NCBI RefSeq assembly: GCF_036607905.1
Contig: NZ_CP144555.1
Location: 5,952,001 to 6,016,000, forward strand
DNA length: 64,000 nucleotides
Direction of reading: 5' to 3'
DNA from: Streptomyces sp. SCSIO 75703
Lineage (GTDB): Bacteria; Actinomycetota; Actinomycetes; Streptomycetales; Streptomycetaceae
Positions 48,980 to 59,022 of this stretch are shown here, one piece after another (within the stretch, counting starts at the first letter, position 1; each line of letters opens with the position of its first letter). The translations under genes and the position numbers were made by a program. The notes below the pieces were generated by a model. The model was not told the DNA's origin and searched no databases. It worked only from the letters and a program-made list of their open reading frames with translations.

Positions 48980-51792
48980 GCCTTCTCAAGGAACCCGACT
49001 TCGGCACCCCGGAACGGCCCGGCGAGGCGACGGTCTCGGTGGACGTCGACGGACTGAGCGTCACCGTGCCCGAGGGCACCTCGGTGATGCGCGCGGCCTC
49101 CCTCGCCGGCGTCGACATCCCCAAACTATGCGCCACCGACAGCCTGGAGGCGTTCGGCTCCTGCCGGCTGTGCGTGGTGGAGATCGACGGCCGCAGGGGC
49201 ACCCCCGCCTCCTGCACCACCCCGGTCGCCGACGGGATGCAGGTCCGCACCCAGACGCCCAAGGTGGCCAAGCTCCGCCAGGGCGTCATGGAGCTGTACC
49301 TCTCCGACCATCCGCTGGACTGCCTCACCTGCCCGGCCAACGGCGACTGCGAACTCCAGGACATGGCCGGCGTCGTCGGGCTGCGCCAGGTCCGGTACGG
49401 CTACGAGGGGGAGAACCACCTCGACGCCGAGACCGACCGGTCCAACCCGTACTTCGACTTCGATCCGTCCAAGTGCATCGTCTGCTCCCGCTGCGTGCGG
49501 GCCTGCGGCGAGGTGCAGGGCACCTTCGCGCTCACCATCGAGGGCCGCGGCTTCGACTCCAAGGTCTCGCCCGGCGCCGGCGAACTGTTCATGGACTCCG
49601 AGTGCGTCTCCTGCGGCGCCTGCGTGCAGGCGTGCCCGACCTCCACCCTGCAGGAGCGGTCGGTGGTCGAGCTGGGCATGCCGAACCGTTCGGTGGTCAC
49701 GACCTGCGCCTACTGCGGGGTCGGCTGTTCCTTCAAGGCCGAGTTGCGCGGCGACGAACTGGTGCGCATGGTGCCGTACAAGGACGGCGGCGCCAACGAG
49801 GGCCACTCCTGCGTGAAGGGCCGCTTCGCCTTCGGCTACGCCAGCCACCCCGACCGCGTCCTCAAGCCCATGGTCCGCGACCGGATCACCGACCCCTGGC
49901 GCGAGGTCGAGTGGGACGAGGCCATCCGCACGGTGGCCACGCGGATGCGCGGCCTCCAGGAGCGGTACGGACCCGGCTCCATCGGCGCCATCAGCTCCTC
50001 GCGCTGCACCAACGAGGAGGTCTTCGTCGTCCAGAAGATGGTCCGGGCGGCCTTCGGCAACAACAACATCGACACCTGTGCCCGCGTCTGCCACTCGCCG
50101 ACGGGCTACGGGCTGAAGCAGACCTTCGGGGAATCGGCCGGCACCCAGGACTTCCGCTCGGTCGCCCAGGCCGACGTGATCATGGTGATCGGCGCCAACC
50201 CCACCGACGGCCACCCCGTCTTCGCCTCGCGGATGAAGCGCCGGCTGCGTGAGGGCGCCCGGCTCATCGTGGTCGACCCGCGCCGCATCGACCTGGTGCG
50301 CTCGCCGCACATCGAGGCCGCGCACCACCTCCAGCTCCGGCCCAGCACCAACGTCGCCGTCGTCAACGCCATGGCGCACGTCGTGGTCACCGAGGGGCTG
50401 GTCGACCGGGAGTTCGTGGACGCCCGGTGCGAAGGCTTCGAGGAGTGGGAGGAGTTCGTCGCCCGCCCGGAGAACAGCCCGGAGGCGACCGAGGCCGTCA
50501 CCGGCGTCCCCGCCGCCGAACTGCGGGCCGCCGCCCGGCTGTACGCCGAGGCGCCCAACGGGGCCATCTACTACGGCCTCGGCGTCACCGAGCACAGCCA
50601 GGGCTCCACGATGGTGATGGGCATGGCCAACCTCGCCATGGCCTGCGGCAACCTCGGCCGCGACGGCGTCGGCGTGAACCCCCTGCGCGGCCAGAACAAC
50701 GTGCAGGGCTCCTGCGACATGGGCTCCTTCCCGCACGAACTCACCGGCTACCGCCACGTCTCCGACGACGCGGTGCGCACCGTGTTCGAGGAGCTGTGGG
50801 GCCGTACCCTCCTGCCCGAGCCCGGACTGCGCATCCCCAACATGTTCGACGCCGCGATCGACGGGACCTTCCGGGGCCTGTTCGTGCACGGCGAGGACAT
50901 CGCCCAGTCCGACCCGAACCTCCAGCACGTCACCGCCGCGCTGGAGTCCATGGAACTGGTCGTGGTCCAGGACCTGTTCCTCAACGAGACCGCCAAGTTC
51001 GCGCACGTCTTCCTGCCGGGCGCCTCCTTCCTGGAGAAGGACGGCACGTTCACCAACGCCGAACGCCGGGTCAACCGGGTCCGCTCGGTGATGAAGCCGA
51101 AGGCGGGCAAGCACGAGTGGGAGATCGTCTGCGACATCGCCACCGCCATGGGCTACCCGATGTCCTACGACCACCCCGGCCAGATCCTGGACGAGATCGC
51201 GCAGGTCACCCCGACCTTCCGCGGCATCTCCTTCGAGTCGCTGGACAAGCACGGCAGCATCCAGTGGCCGTGCAACGAGGACGCGCCCGAGGGCACGCCC
51301 ACCATGCACGTGGACTCCTTCGTCCGCGGCAAGGGCAGGTTCGTGGTCACCAACTACCTGCCGACCAACGAGCGGACCACCTCCCGCTTCCCCCTGGTCC
51401 TGACCACCGGGCGCATCCTGAGCCAGTACAACGTGGGCGCGCAGACCCGCCGTACCGGCAACGTGGCCTGGCACCCGGAGGACCTGCTGGAACTGCACCC
51501 GCACGACGCCGAGGTGCGCGGGGTCCGGGACGGCGACACGGTGACGCTCGCCAGCCGGGTGGGGAAGACGACGCTGCGGGCCCAGATCTCCGACCGGATG
51601 CCGCCGGGCGTCGTCTACACGACGTTCCACCATCCGGTGACCGGCGCCAACGTGGTCACCACGGAGAACTCGGACTGGGCGACCAACTGCCCGGAGTACA
51701 AGGTCACCGCGGTACAGGTGGGGCTGGCCCATCCGCTGGCCGCGCGGGACGCCGACCCGGCCCGCGAGGGCCGGCCCGTGGGGGTGGACTGA
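48976..51792 (+). CDS. fdsA: NAD-dependent formate dehydrogenase, alpha (molybdenum) subunit
   Basis: A 938-aa catalytic subunit oxidising formate to CO2. Fe-S ligands in order: [2Fe-2S] Cys52, 63, 66, 80; a His-ligated cluster (His112, Cys116, 119, 125); two [4Fe-4S] at Cys167-177 and Cys210-220; and the cluster beside the cofactor at Cys244, 247, 251, 279. The molybdenum ligand is Cys372 with the adjacent catalytic His373 in CARVCHSPT, a cysteine rather than selenocysteine enzyme. The bis-MGD domain fills the rest. Soluble: no signal or membrane segment. It removes the formate released by Frc and gives NADH. Maturation normally needs FdhD/FdsC, which is not in the window; moaA is 7 kb on. 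Confidence 0.96.
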   Translation: MSLLKEPDFGTPERPGEATVSVDVDGLSVTVPEGTSVMRAASLAGVDIPKLCATDSLEAFGSCRLCVVEIDGRRGTPASCTTPVADGMQVRTQTPKVAKLRQGVMELYLSDHPLDCLTCPANGDCELQDMAGVVGLRQVRYGYEGENHLDAETDRSNPYFDFDPSKCIVCSRCVRACGEVQGTFALTIEGRGFDSKVSPGAGELFMDSECVSCGACVQACPTSTLQERSVVELGMPNRSVVTTCAYCGVGCSFKAELRGDELVRMVPYKDGGANEGHSCVKGRFAFGYASHPDRVLKPMVRDRITDPWREVEWDEAIRTVATRMRGLQERYGPGSIGAISSSRCTNEEVFVVQKMVRAAFGNNNIDTCARVCHSPTGYGLKQTFGESAGTQDFRSVAQADVIMVIGANPTDGHPVFASRMKRRLREGARLIVVDPRRIDLVRSPHIEAAHHLQLRPSTNVAVVNAMAHVVVTEGLVDREFVDARCEGFEEWEEFVARPENSPEATEAVTGVPAAELRAAARLYAEAPNGAIYYGLGVTEHSQGSTMVMGMANLAMACGNLGRDGVGVNPLRGQNNVQGSCDMGSFPHELTGYRHVSDDAVRTVFEELWGRTLLPEPGLRIPNMFDAAIDGTFRGLFVHGEDIAQSDPNLQHVTAALESMELVVVQDLFLNETAKFAHVFLPGASFLEKDGTFTNAERRVNRVRSVMKPKAGKHEWEIVCDIATAMGYPMSYDHPGQILDEIAQVTPTFRGISFESLDKHGSIQWPCNEDAPEGTPTMHVDSFVRGKGRFVVTNYLPTNERTTSRFPLVLTTGRILSQYNVGAQTRRTGNVAWHPEDLLELHPHDAEVRGVRDGDTVTLASRVGKTTLRAQISDRMPPGVVYTTFHHPVTGANVVTTENSDWATNCPEYKVTAVQVGLAHPLAARDADPAREGRPVGVD

Positions 51793-51793
51793 C

Positions 51794-52030
51794 ATGGCCG
51801 GCACCGTGCCGCCGGAGCGCCGGATGGTGAACGACATCGCCGTCGCCTTCCAGCACCTGCCGGAGCAGGAGGCCGCGGAGGCGGTCGCACGGCACATCCG
51901 CACCTTCTGGGACCCGAGGATGCGCGCGCGGCTGGCGGAGTTCGCCGCCGCGGGCGCGGAGGGGTTCAACCCCGTCGCGCTGGCCGCCGCCCGGCTCGTG
52001 ACCCCGCCGGACGCCGCCGCCGTCGGCTGA
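51794..52030 (+). CDS. fdsD: NAD-dependent formate dehydrogenase, delta subunit
   Basis: A 78-aa FdsD protein. MVNDIAVAFQHLPEQEAAEA and HIRTFWDPRMRARL are the conserved core of this small subunit, required for assembly and stability of FdsABG complexes. The start is one base after the fdsA stop. It distinguishes the operon from complex I fragments. Two strong hairpins follow. Confidence 0.92.
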   Translation: MAGTVPPERRMVNDIAVAFQHLPEQEAAEAVARHIRTFWDPRMRARLAEFAAAGAEGFNPVALAAARLVTPPDAAAVG

Positions 52031-52045
52031 CCCGGCCGCGACCCA

Positions 52046-52165
52046 CCGCCCCGTCTCCCCGCGTACGCAGGACCGTACGCCGGGAGGCGGGGCGGTCGCG
52101 TGTGCGCAGGAGGGGGAGGGGCGCGGAGGGGCGCCCGTCCGCCGGCGCGGGTCGCCGGCGGACGG
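52046..52165. terminator. Two strong hairpins after fdsD
   Basis: Stem 1: 52046-52067 with 52074-52095 (22 bp, two mismatches, 6-nt loop). Stem 2: 52135-52147 with 52153-52165 (perfect 13 bp, 5-nt loop). They lie in a 487-bp convergent gap; the remainder (52166-52517) is GC-rich with no gene seen. Confidence 0.8.
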
Positions 52166-52517
52166 CCGGGGGCGTCACGGCGAAGGCCGCCGGGGCTGCC
52201 CGAGCCGGCGCTCTCCCGTCCGGGGGCCGCCGCCCCACCGTCTTCCCGGGTGCCGTCCCCGTGGTCCCGCACGGGTCCGGGCATGCGTCGGCGGCCGCCG
52301 GCGAGGCCCGACGCGCGGGTGCGCACCTCATCGACGACCGCCCCGGGGCCCGTGGAGCCCCGCCCTCCCGTACGCGCGGCGCGGAGGGCACCCTGCCCTT
52401 CCGCCCCGCCCCCCGGTACGCGCGGCGCGGACAGGCGTTTCCGCCCCGCGCGTACGTCCTGTGTCACCGGGCGTCCCGGAGCCGCGCGGGCCCCGGGACC
52501 GCCCTACCGGCCCCGGC

Positions 52518-53531
52518 TCACGCGGGCACGGGCGCCGGGGCGACGCGGTCCTGTCCGGCCCCCGGCGCGCTGCACCGCGCGAGCAGGTCGGTGGCCGCGT
52601 GGACGGCGCGCAGGGTGGTCGCCTCCGCCCCGGTGATGTCGGCCAGTTCCACCACCGCGGTCACGATGGCGTCCAGCTCCAACTGCTTGCCGGCCTCCAG
52701 GTCCTGGAGCATCGACGTCTTGTGGTGCCCGACGCCCTCGGCGCCGCGCAGCCGCTTCTCGATGGATATCCGCGGCCGGCTGCCGACCCGTTCCGCGATG
52801 TCGAGGGTCTCCTCCATCAACCGCACGACCAGCCGCCGGGTGTCGGGGTGCCGGCAGATCTCCACCATCGTCGCCCGGGTGAGCGCGCTGAGGGGGTTGA
52901 AGACCACGTTGCCCATCAGTTTGATCCAGATGTCGTCGCGCAGGTTCTCCTCGACCGGCGCCTTCAGCCCGCCGGCGACCATCGCCTCGCTCAGCTCCGT
53001 GCAGCGCGAGGAGACGGCGCCCGAGGGTTCGCCGAGGGAGAAGCGGGTGCCCTCCAGGTGCCGGATCACCCCGGGGCTCTCGATGACGGTGGCCGGGTAG
53101 ACCACGCAGCCGATCGCCCGCTCCGGCGGCAGCACGGCGCTGGTCGCGCCGCCCGGGTCGACGGCTTCGACCCGGCGGCCCTCGTAGGGGCCGTCGAGCT
53201 GGTGGAAGTACCACCAGGGGATGCCGTTCTGGCCGGCCACGACGGCGGTGTGATCGGCGAGCAGCGGCTCGATGAGCGGGCCGCACGACGGGTAGGAGTG
53301 GGCCTTGAGCCCGAGGAAGACGTAGTCGACCGGACCGATCTCGGACGGATCGTCCGTGGCGTGCGGCCGGGCGACGAAGTCGCCGCGCGGGCTCTTCACC
53401 CGCACCCCGTCCGCCCGCATGGCCCGCAGGTGTTCGCCCCGGGCGACCAGGTGCACCTCGGCACCGCCCCGGTGGAGCGCCGCTCCGACGTAGGCGCCGA
53501 TCGCCCCGGCTCCGAGAACCGCGATCTTCAC
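52518..53531 (-). CDS. PanE/ApbA-family reductase, candidate oxalyl-CoA reductase
   Basis: A 337-aa NADPH-dependent reductase of the ketopantoate reductase family. The Rossmann motif is LGAGAIGAYVG (7-15), the NADPH-ribose side includes Arg31, GLKAH holds Lys76, GQNGIP the substrate-site Asn102, and WIKLMGNVVFNP the catalytic Lys204 and Asn208. It is longer than E. coli PanE (303 aa) and sits not with panBCD but in the oxalate cluster, with the shared operator 28 bp upstream. In Methylobacterium extorquens the oxalate-induced oxalyl-CoA reductase is, as I recall, the PanE-type protein PanE2; this is the basis for proposing oxalyl-CoA to glyoxylate here. Alternative: reduction of another 2-keto acid. 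Confidence 0.8.
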   Translation of the reverse strand: MKIAVLGAGAIGAYVGAALHRGGAEVHLVARGEHLRAMRADGVRVKSPRGDFVARPHATDDPSEIGPVDYVFLGLKAHSYPSCGPLIEPLLADHTAVVAGQNGIPWWYFHQLDGPYEGRRVEAVDPGGATSAVLPPERAIGCVVYPATVIESPGVIRHLEGTRFSLGEPSGAVSSRCTELSEAMVAGGLKAPVEENLRDDIWIKLMGNVVFNPLSALTRATMVEICRHPDTRRLVVRLMEETLDIAERVGSRPRISIEKRLRGAEGVGHHKTSMLQDLEAGKQLELDAIVTAVVELADITGAEATTLRAVHAATDLLARCSAPGAGQDRVAPAPVPA

Positions 53532-53558
53532 GATGGGACTCCTCTCGTGGAAGACTGA

Positions 53559-53570
53559 ATACTGTATACA
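53559..53570. promoter_or_regulatory. GntR operator (panE promoter)
   Basis: ATACTGTATACA, 28-39 bp before the reductase start. Same orientation-independent core as the oxc site. Confidence 0.72.
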
Positions 53571-53672
53571 AAGCTTCCGAGTGAGGTCCAGGGTCCCGTC
53601 ACCCCCACTCTCTCCGTGCAGAGGTTCCGGCTTCAGGGGGGCCTTCTCGCTCGAAGGAGGGTCTGTCCGGGG

Positions 53673-53704
53673 TATTGCATACAGTATTCAGTAGACCCTA
53701 TGGT
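53673..53704 (+). promoter_or_regulatory. GntR operator and promoter of sucCD
   Basis: TATTGCATACAGTAT (53673-53687) is the operator on the minus strand. TTGCAT inside it, 18 bp, then TATGGT (53699-53704) form a plausible promoter, so the operator covers the -35. Confidence 0.68.
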
Positions 53705-53814
53705 CGTTCTGCCGCAGACACCTCCCCGCGTGAGCGGCGTCGTCTGATTCCCACCGCGCGCTCCCGGCCGGCTCTCCGTCCGGCCGGTCGCGCCAGTGCC
53801 CGGGAGGCACGCGT

Positions 53815-54996
53815 ATGGACCTGTTCGAGTACCAGGCGAGGGACCTCTTCGCCAAGCACGATGTACCGGTGCTGGCCGGTGAAGTCATCGACACGCCTGA
53901 GGCGGCGCGCGAGATCACCGAGCGTCTGGGCGGCAAGTCCGTCGTCAAGGCTCAGGTGAAGGTCGGTGGCCGCGGGAAGGCCGGTGGCGTCAAGCTGGCG
54001 GCCACCCCGGACGAGGCCGTCGCGCGGGCGACGGACATCCTCGGCATGGACATCAAGGGCCACACGGTCCACAAGGTGATGATCGCCGAGACCGCTCCGG
54101 AGATCGTCGAGGAGTACTACGTCTCCTTCCTCCTCGACCGTGCCAACCGGACTTTCCTGTCCATCGCCTCCGTCGAGGGCGGGATGGACATCGAGGAGGT
54201 GGCCGCCACCCGTCCGGAGGCTGTCGCCAAGACGCCGGTCGACGCGATCGACGGTGTGACGCCGGCGAAGGCCCGTGAGATCGTCGAGGCCGCGAAGTTC
54301 CCGGCCGAGGTCGCGGACAAGGTCGCCGACGTCCTGGTCAGGCTGTGGGACACCTTCATCAAGGAGGATGCTCTCCTGGTCGAGGTCAACCCGCTGGCCA
54401 AGGTCGCTTCCGGGGAGGTCATCGCCCTGGACGGGAAGGTGTCGCTGGACGACAACGCGGAGTTCCGTCACCCGGACTTCGAGGCGCTGCACGACAAGGC
54501 GGCGGCGGATCCGCTGGAGGCGGCGGCCAAGGAGAAGAACCTCAACTACGTCAAGCTCGACGGTGAGGTCGGGATCATCGGCAATGGCGCGGGTCTGGTC
54601 ATGTCGACCCTGGACGTGGTCGCGTACGCCGGTGAGAAGCACGGGAGTGTGAAGCCGGCGAACTTCCTGGACATCGGTGGCGGTGCGTCCGCGCAGGTGA
54701 TGGCGGACGGTCTGGAGATCATCCTGGGTGACCCGGATGTGCGCTCGGTGTTCGTGAACGTCTTCGGTGGTATCACGGCGTGTGACGAGGTCGCCAACGG
54801 CATCGTGCAGGCGCTGAAGCTGCTGGAGGACCGGGGCGAGAAGGTCGAGAAGCCGCTGGTGGTCCGTCTGGACGGCAACAACGCGGAGCTGGGCCGGAAG
54901 ATCCTCACGGATGCGGACCACCCGCTGGTCCAGCGTGTCGACACGATGGACGGGGCGGCCGACAAGGCCGCCGAGCTGGCCCACGCCGCCAAGTAA
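53815..54996 (+). CDS. sucC: Succinyl-CoA synthetase beta subunit (second copy)
   Basis: A 393-aa ATP-grasp subunit. MDLFEYQARDLFAKHDVPV, VVKAQVKVGGRGKAGGVKLA and FVNVFGGITACDEVANGI are the standard beta-subunit blocks, and the length is normal. ATG 53815 has GGGAGG eight bases upstream. Codon use is softer than in neighbours (many GGT, CGT, GTC/GTG mixtures), like highly expressed housekeeping genes. Since it carries the oxalate-cluster operator, it is probably a dedicated copy that regenerates succinyl-CoA, or another CoA thioester, for oxalate activation, rather than the main TCA-cycle enzyme. Confidence 0.93.
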   Translation: MDLFEYQARDLFAKHDVPVLAGEVIDTPEAAREITERLGGKSVVKAQVKVGGRGKAGGVKLAATPDEAVARATDILGMDIKGHTVHKVMIAETAPEIVEEYYVSFLLDRANRTFLSIASVEGGMDIEEVAATRPEAVAKTPVDAIDGVTPAKAREIVEAAKFPAEVADKVADVLVRLWDTFIKEDALLVEVNPLAKVASGEVIALDGKVSLDDNAEFRHPDFEALHDKAAADPLEAAAKEKNLNYVKLDGEVGIIGNGAGLVMSTLDVVAYAGEKHGSVKPANFLDIGGGASAQVMADGLEIILGDPDVRSVFVNVFGGITACDEVANGIVQALKLLEDRGEKVEKPLVVRLDGNNAELGRKILTDADHPLVQRVDTMDGAADKAAELAHAAK

Positions 54997-55024
54997 GCAC
55001 TCAGGACGAGGACACCAACACACC

Positions 55025-55903
55025 ATGGCTATCTGGCTCAACAAGGACAGCAAGGTCATCGTCCAGGGCATGACGGGCGCCACCGGTATGAAGCACACCA
55101 GGCTCATGCTCGGGGACGGCACCAGCGTCGTGGGCGGCGTGAACCCCCGCAAGGCGGGTCAGACCGTCGATTTCGAGGGCACCGAGGTGCCGGTTTTCGG
55201 CACGGTGAAGGAGGCGGTCGAGAAGACGGGTGCGAACGTCTCGGTCATCTTCGTGCCGGAGAAGTTCACGAAGGACGCGGTCGTCGAGGCGATCGACGCG
55301 GAGATTCCGCTCGCGGTCGTGATCACCGAGGGTATCGCCGTGCACGACTCGGCGGCGTTCTGGGCGTATGCGGGCAAGAAGGGCAACAAGACCCGCATCA
55401 TCGGTCCGAACTGCCCGGGCATCATCACGCCGGGTCAGTCGAACGTGGGCATCATCCCGGGTGACATCACCAAGCCGGGCCGTATCGGTCTGGTGTCGAA
55501 GTCGGGCACGCTGACGTACCAGATGATGTACGAGCTGCGCGACATCGGGTTCTCGACGGCGGTCGGTATCGGTGGTGACCCGGTCATCGGTACCACGCAC
55601 ATCGACGCGCTCGCCGCGTTCGAGGCCGACCCGGACACCGACCTGATCGTGATGATCGGTGAGATCGGTGGTGACGCCGAGGAGCGCGCGGCCGACTTCA
55701 TCAAGGCCAACGTGACCAAGCCGGTCGTCGGTTACGTCGCCGGTTTCACCGCGCCCGAGGGCAAGACGATGGGCCACGCCGGCGCGATCGTCTCCGGTTC
55801 GTCCGGTACCGCCCAGGCGAAGAAGGAGGCCCTGGAGGCCGCCGGAGTCAAGGTCGGCAAGACCCCGACCGAAGCCGCCGACCTGGTCCGCCGGGCGCTG
55901 TGA
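55025..55903 (+). CDS. sucD: Succinyl-CoA synthetase alpha subunit (second copy)
   Basis: A 292-aa alpha subunit. KVIVQGMTGATGMKHT binds CoA, GPNCPGIITPG is conserved, and the phosphohistidine is in KTMGHAGAIVSG. It forms the active enzyme with SucC, 28 bp upstream. No strong ribosome site (AGGAC only). Same lower-GC3 codon style as sucC. Two hairpins follow. Confidence 0.93.
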   Translation: MAIWLNKDSKVIVQGMTGATGMKHTRLMLGDGTSVVGGVNPRKAGQTVDFEGTEVPVFGTVKEAVEKTGANVSVIFVPEKFTKDAVVEAIDAEIPLAVVITEGIAVHDSAAFWAYAGKKGNKTRIIGPNCPGIITPGQSNVGIIPGDITKPGRIGLVSKSGTLTYQMMYELRDIGFSTAVGIGGDPVIGTTHIDALAAFEADPDTDLIVMIGEIGGDAEERAADFIKANVTKPVVGYVAGFTAPEGKTMGHAGAIVSGSSGTAQAKKEALEAAGVKVGKTPTEAADLVRRAL

Positions 55904-55924
55904 CCGGTGCGCACCCCGCACCGC

Positions 55925-55977
55925 CGGACCGCCACACCGGTCCGTGAACCCGGGCCGGGCCGGACGGCCCCGGCCCG
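55925..55977 (+). terminator. Hairpins downstream of sucCD
   Basis: CGGACCG/CGGTCCG (55925-55944) and CGGGCCGGG/CCCGGCCCG (55951-55977). The remaining gap to pntAA (to 56169) is C-rich with no operator copy seen. Confidence 0.6.
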
Positions 55978-56169
55978 GGGCGGGACCCCGGCCACCGCGC
56001 GGAACCCCGCCCGCCGGACCCCGCCCACCGCCGGTGCCGCCACCGCACGCGGCACCGGCCCCGCCGTCCCCGTCCATACCCCGCGCCCGCCCACCGCACC
56101 CCGGTCCGCCCCGGACCGCGCCGTGCCGCCGGGCGGACGACCCGCCCCCTCATATCCGGGAAGAGGAAC

Positions 56170-57264
56170 ATGACACTGATCGGAGTGCCCCGGGAGACCG
56201 CGGCCGGCGAACGCCGGGTCGCCCTCGTGCCCAAAGTCGTCGAACGGCTGCGGGCCGCGGGCCTCGGCGTCGTGGTCGAGGCCGGGGCCGGTGCCGGGGC
56301 GCTGATCCCCGACGACGCGTACGCACAGGCCGGAGCCACCATCGGCGCGCCGTGGGCGGCCGACGTCGTGGTCAAGGTGAACCCGCCGACCCCCGAGGAG
56401 ACCGGGCTGCTGCGTCCGGCCTCCACCGTGATCGGCTTCCTGGCCCCGCTGACCCGGCCGGAGGTCGCCGAACGGCTGCGCCTGGCCGGCGTCACCGGCT
56501 TCGCCATGGAGTCCGTGCCCCGCATCTCCCGCGCCCAGTCCATGGACGCGCTGTCCTCCCAGGCCAACGTCGCCGGCTACCGGGCCGTCCTGCTGGCCGC
56601 CGACTGCTCCACCCGCTTCTTCCCGATGCTCACCACGGCCGCCGGCACGGTGAAACCGGCCACCGCCCTGGTGCTCGGCGTGGGCGTCGCCGGACTCCAG
56701 GCGCTCGCCACCGCCAAGCGGCTCGGCGCCCGCACCACCGGCTTCGACGTCCGCCCCGAGGTCGCCGAGCAGGTCCGCTCGCTCGGCGCCCAGTGGCTGG
56801 ACCTCGGCGTCAGCGCGGCCGGCGAGGGCGGCTACGCCCGCGCGCTCTCCGCGGAGGAACAAGCCGAGCAGCAGCGCCGGCTGACCGACGCGATCAGCGG
56901 CTTCGACGTGGTGATCACCACGGCCCTGGTCCCCGGCCGGCCCGCGCCCAAGCTCGTCACCGCCGAGGCCGTCCGCCGGATGCGGCCCGGCAGCGTCGTC
57001 GTCGACCTGGCCGGCGAGACCGGCGGCAACTGCGAGCTCACCAGCCCCGGCGAGACGGTCGTCCGGCACGACGTCACCGTCGCGGCCCCGCTCGACCTGC
57101 CCGCGACCCTCCCCGAGCACGCCAGCGAGCTGTACGCCCGCAATGTCCAGGCGCTGCTCGAACTCATGCTCAAGGACGGCGAGTTCGCCCCGGACCTCTC
57201 CGACGAGATCCTCGCCGCCTGCTGCGTGACCCACCACAGTGACCAGCTCACGGAGGCCCGATGA
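56170..57264 (+). CDS. pntAA: NAD(P) transhydrogenase subunit alpha part 1
   Basis: A 364-aa NAD(H)-binding domain I. MTLIGVPRETAAGERRVALVP and the Rossmann motif LVLGVGVAGLQALATAKRLGA are typical, together with DVRPEVAEQVRSLGAQ and the RQD-loop-like segment. It could be mistaken for alanine dehydrogenase, but the operon with pntAB and pntB decides. Hydride moves from NADH here to NADP on PntB, driven by proton entry. ATGA overlap with pntAB. Confidence 0.93.
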   Translation: MTLIGVPRETAAGERRVALVPKVVERLRAAGLGVVVEAGAGAGALIPDDAYAQAGATIGAPWAADVVVKVNPPTPEETGLLRPASTVIGFLAPLTRPEVAERLRLAGVTGFAMESVPRISRAQSMDALSSQANVAGYRAVLLAADCSTRFFPMLTTAAGTVKPATALVLGVGVAGLQALATAKRLGARTTGFDVRPEVAEQVRSLGAQWLDLGVSAAGEGGYARALSAEEQAEQQRRLTDAISGFDVVITTALVPGRPAPKLVTAEAVRRMRPGSVVVDLAGETGGNCELTSPGETVVRHDVTVAAPLDLPATLPEHASELYARNVQALLELMLKDGEFAPDLSDEILAACCVTHHSDQLTEAR

Positions 57265-57573
57265 TGTTCCTGGCCAACCTGGCGATCCTGGTGCTGGCGG
57301 GATTCATCGGCTTCGCCGTGATCTCCAAGGTGCCCAACACCCTGCACACCCCGCTCATGTCCGGCACCAACGCCATCCACGGCATCGTGCTGCTCGGCGG
57401 ACTGATCCTGCTCGGCCAGTCCGCGGGAGGCGCCGTCGACCGGGTGCTCCTGGTCGTCGCCATCGTCTTCGGCACGATCAACGTGGTCGGCGGATTCCTC
57501 GTCACCGACCGGATGCTCGGCATGTTCAAGAAGAAGCCGGCCACCACCGGTACCGGAAAGGAGACCACCGGCC

Positions 57574-57581
<8 letters not shown>
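57261..57581 (+). CDS. pntAB: NAD(P) transhydrogenase subunit alpha part 2
   Basis: A 106-aa membrane subunit with three helices (about 4-22, 40-57, 63-82). The block SKVPNTLHTPLMSGTNAIHGIV is the family signature. The split alpha subunit (AA plus AB) is the three-gene form of the enzyme. It overlaps pntAA by 4 bp and pntB by 8 bp. Confidence 0.92.
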
Positions 57582-58962
<1,381 letters not shown>

Positions 58963-59022
58963 CGGGGGAGCGGCCGACCCCGCGCCGGCCGCTCCCCGCG
59001 CCACCCGAGGAAGGCGGTACCC

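Noticed and set aside
46857..51792. Reading the fds genes as complex I subunits nuoE, nuoF and nuoG
   Set aside because: The molybdenum-ligand Cys372-His373 motif and the FdsD subunit identify a formate dehydrogenase.
49126..52467. A minus-strand open frame of 1113 codons opposite fdsA
   Set aside because: It is an antisense shadow of a high-GC3 gene: Gly/Arg/Val/Asp-rich sequence with no domain, fully covered by the conserved fdsA.
56170..57264. Alanine dehydrogenase
   Set aside because: Related fold, but it overlaps pntAB and is followed by pntB, so it is transhydrogenase part 1.
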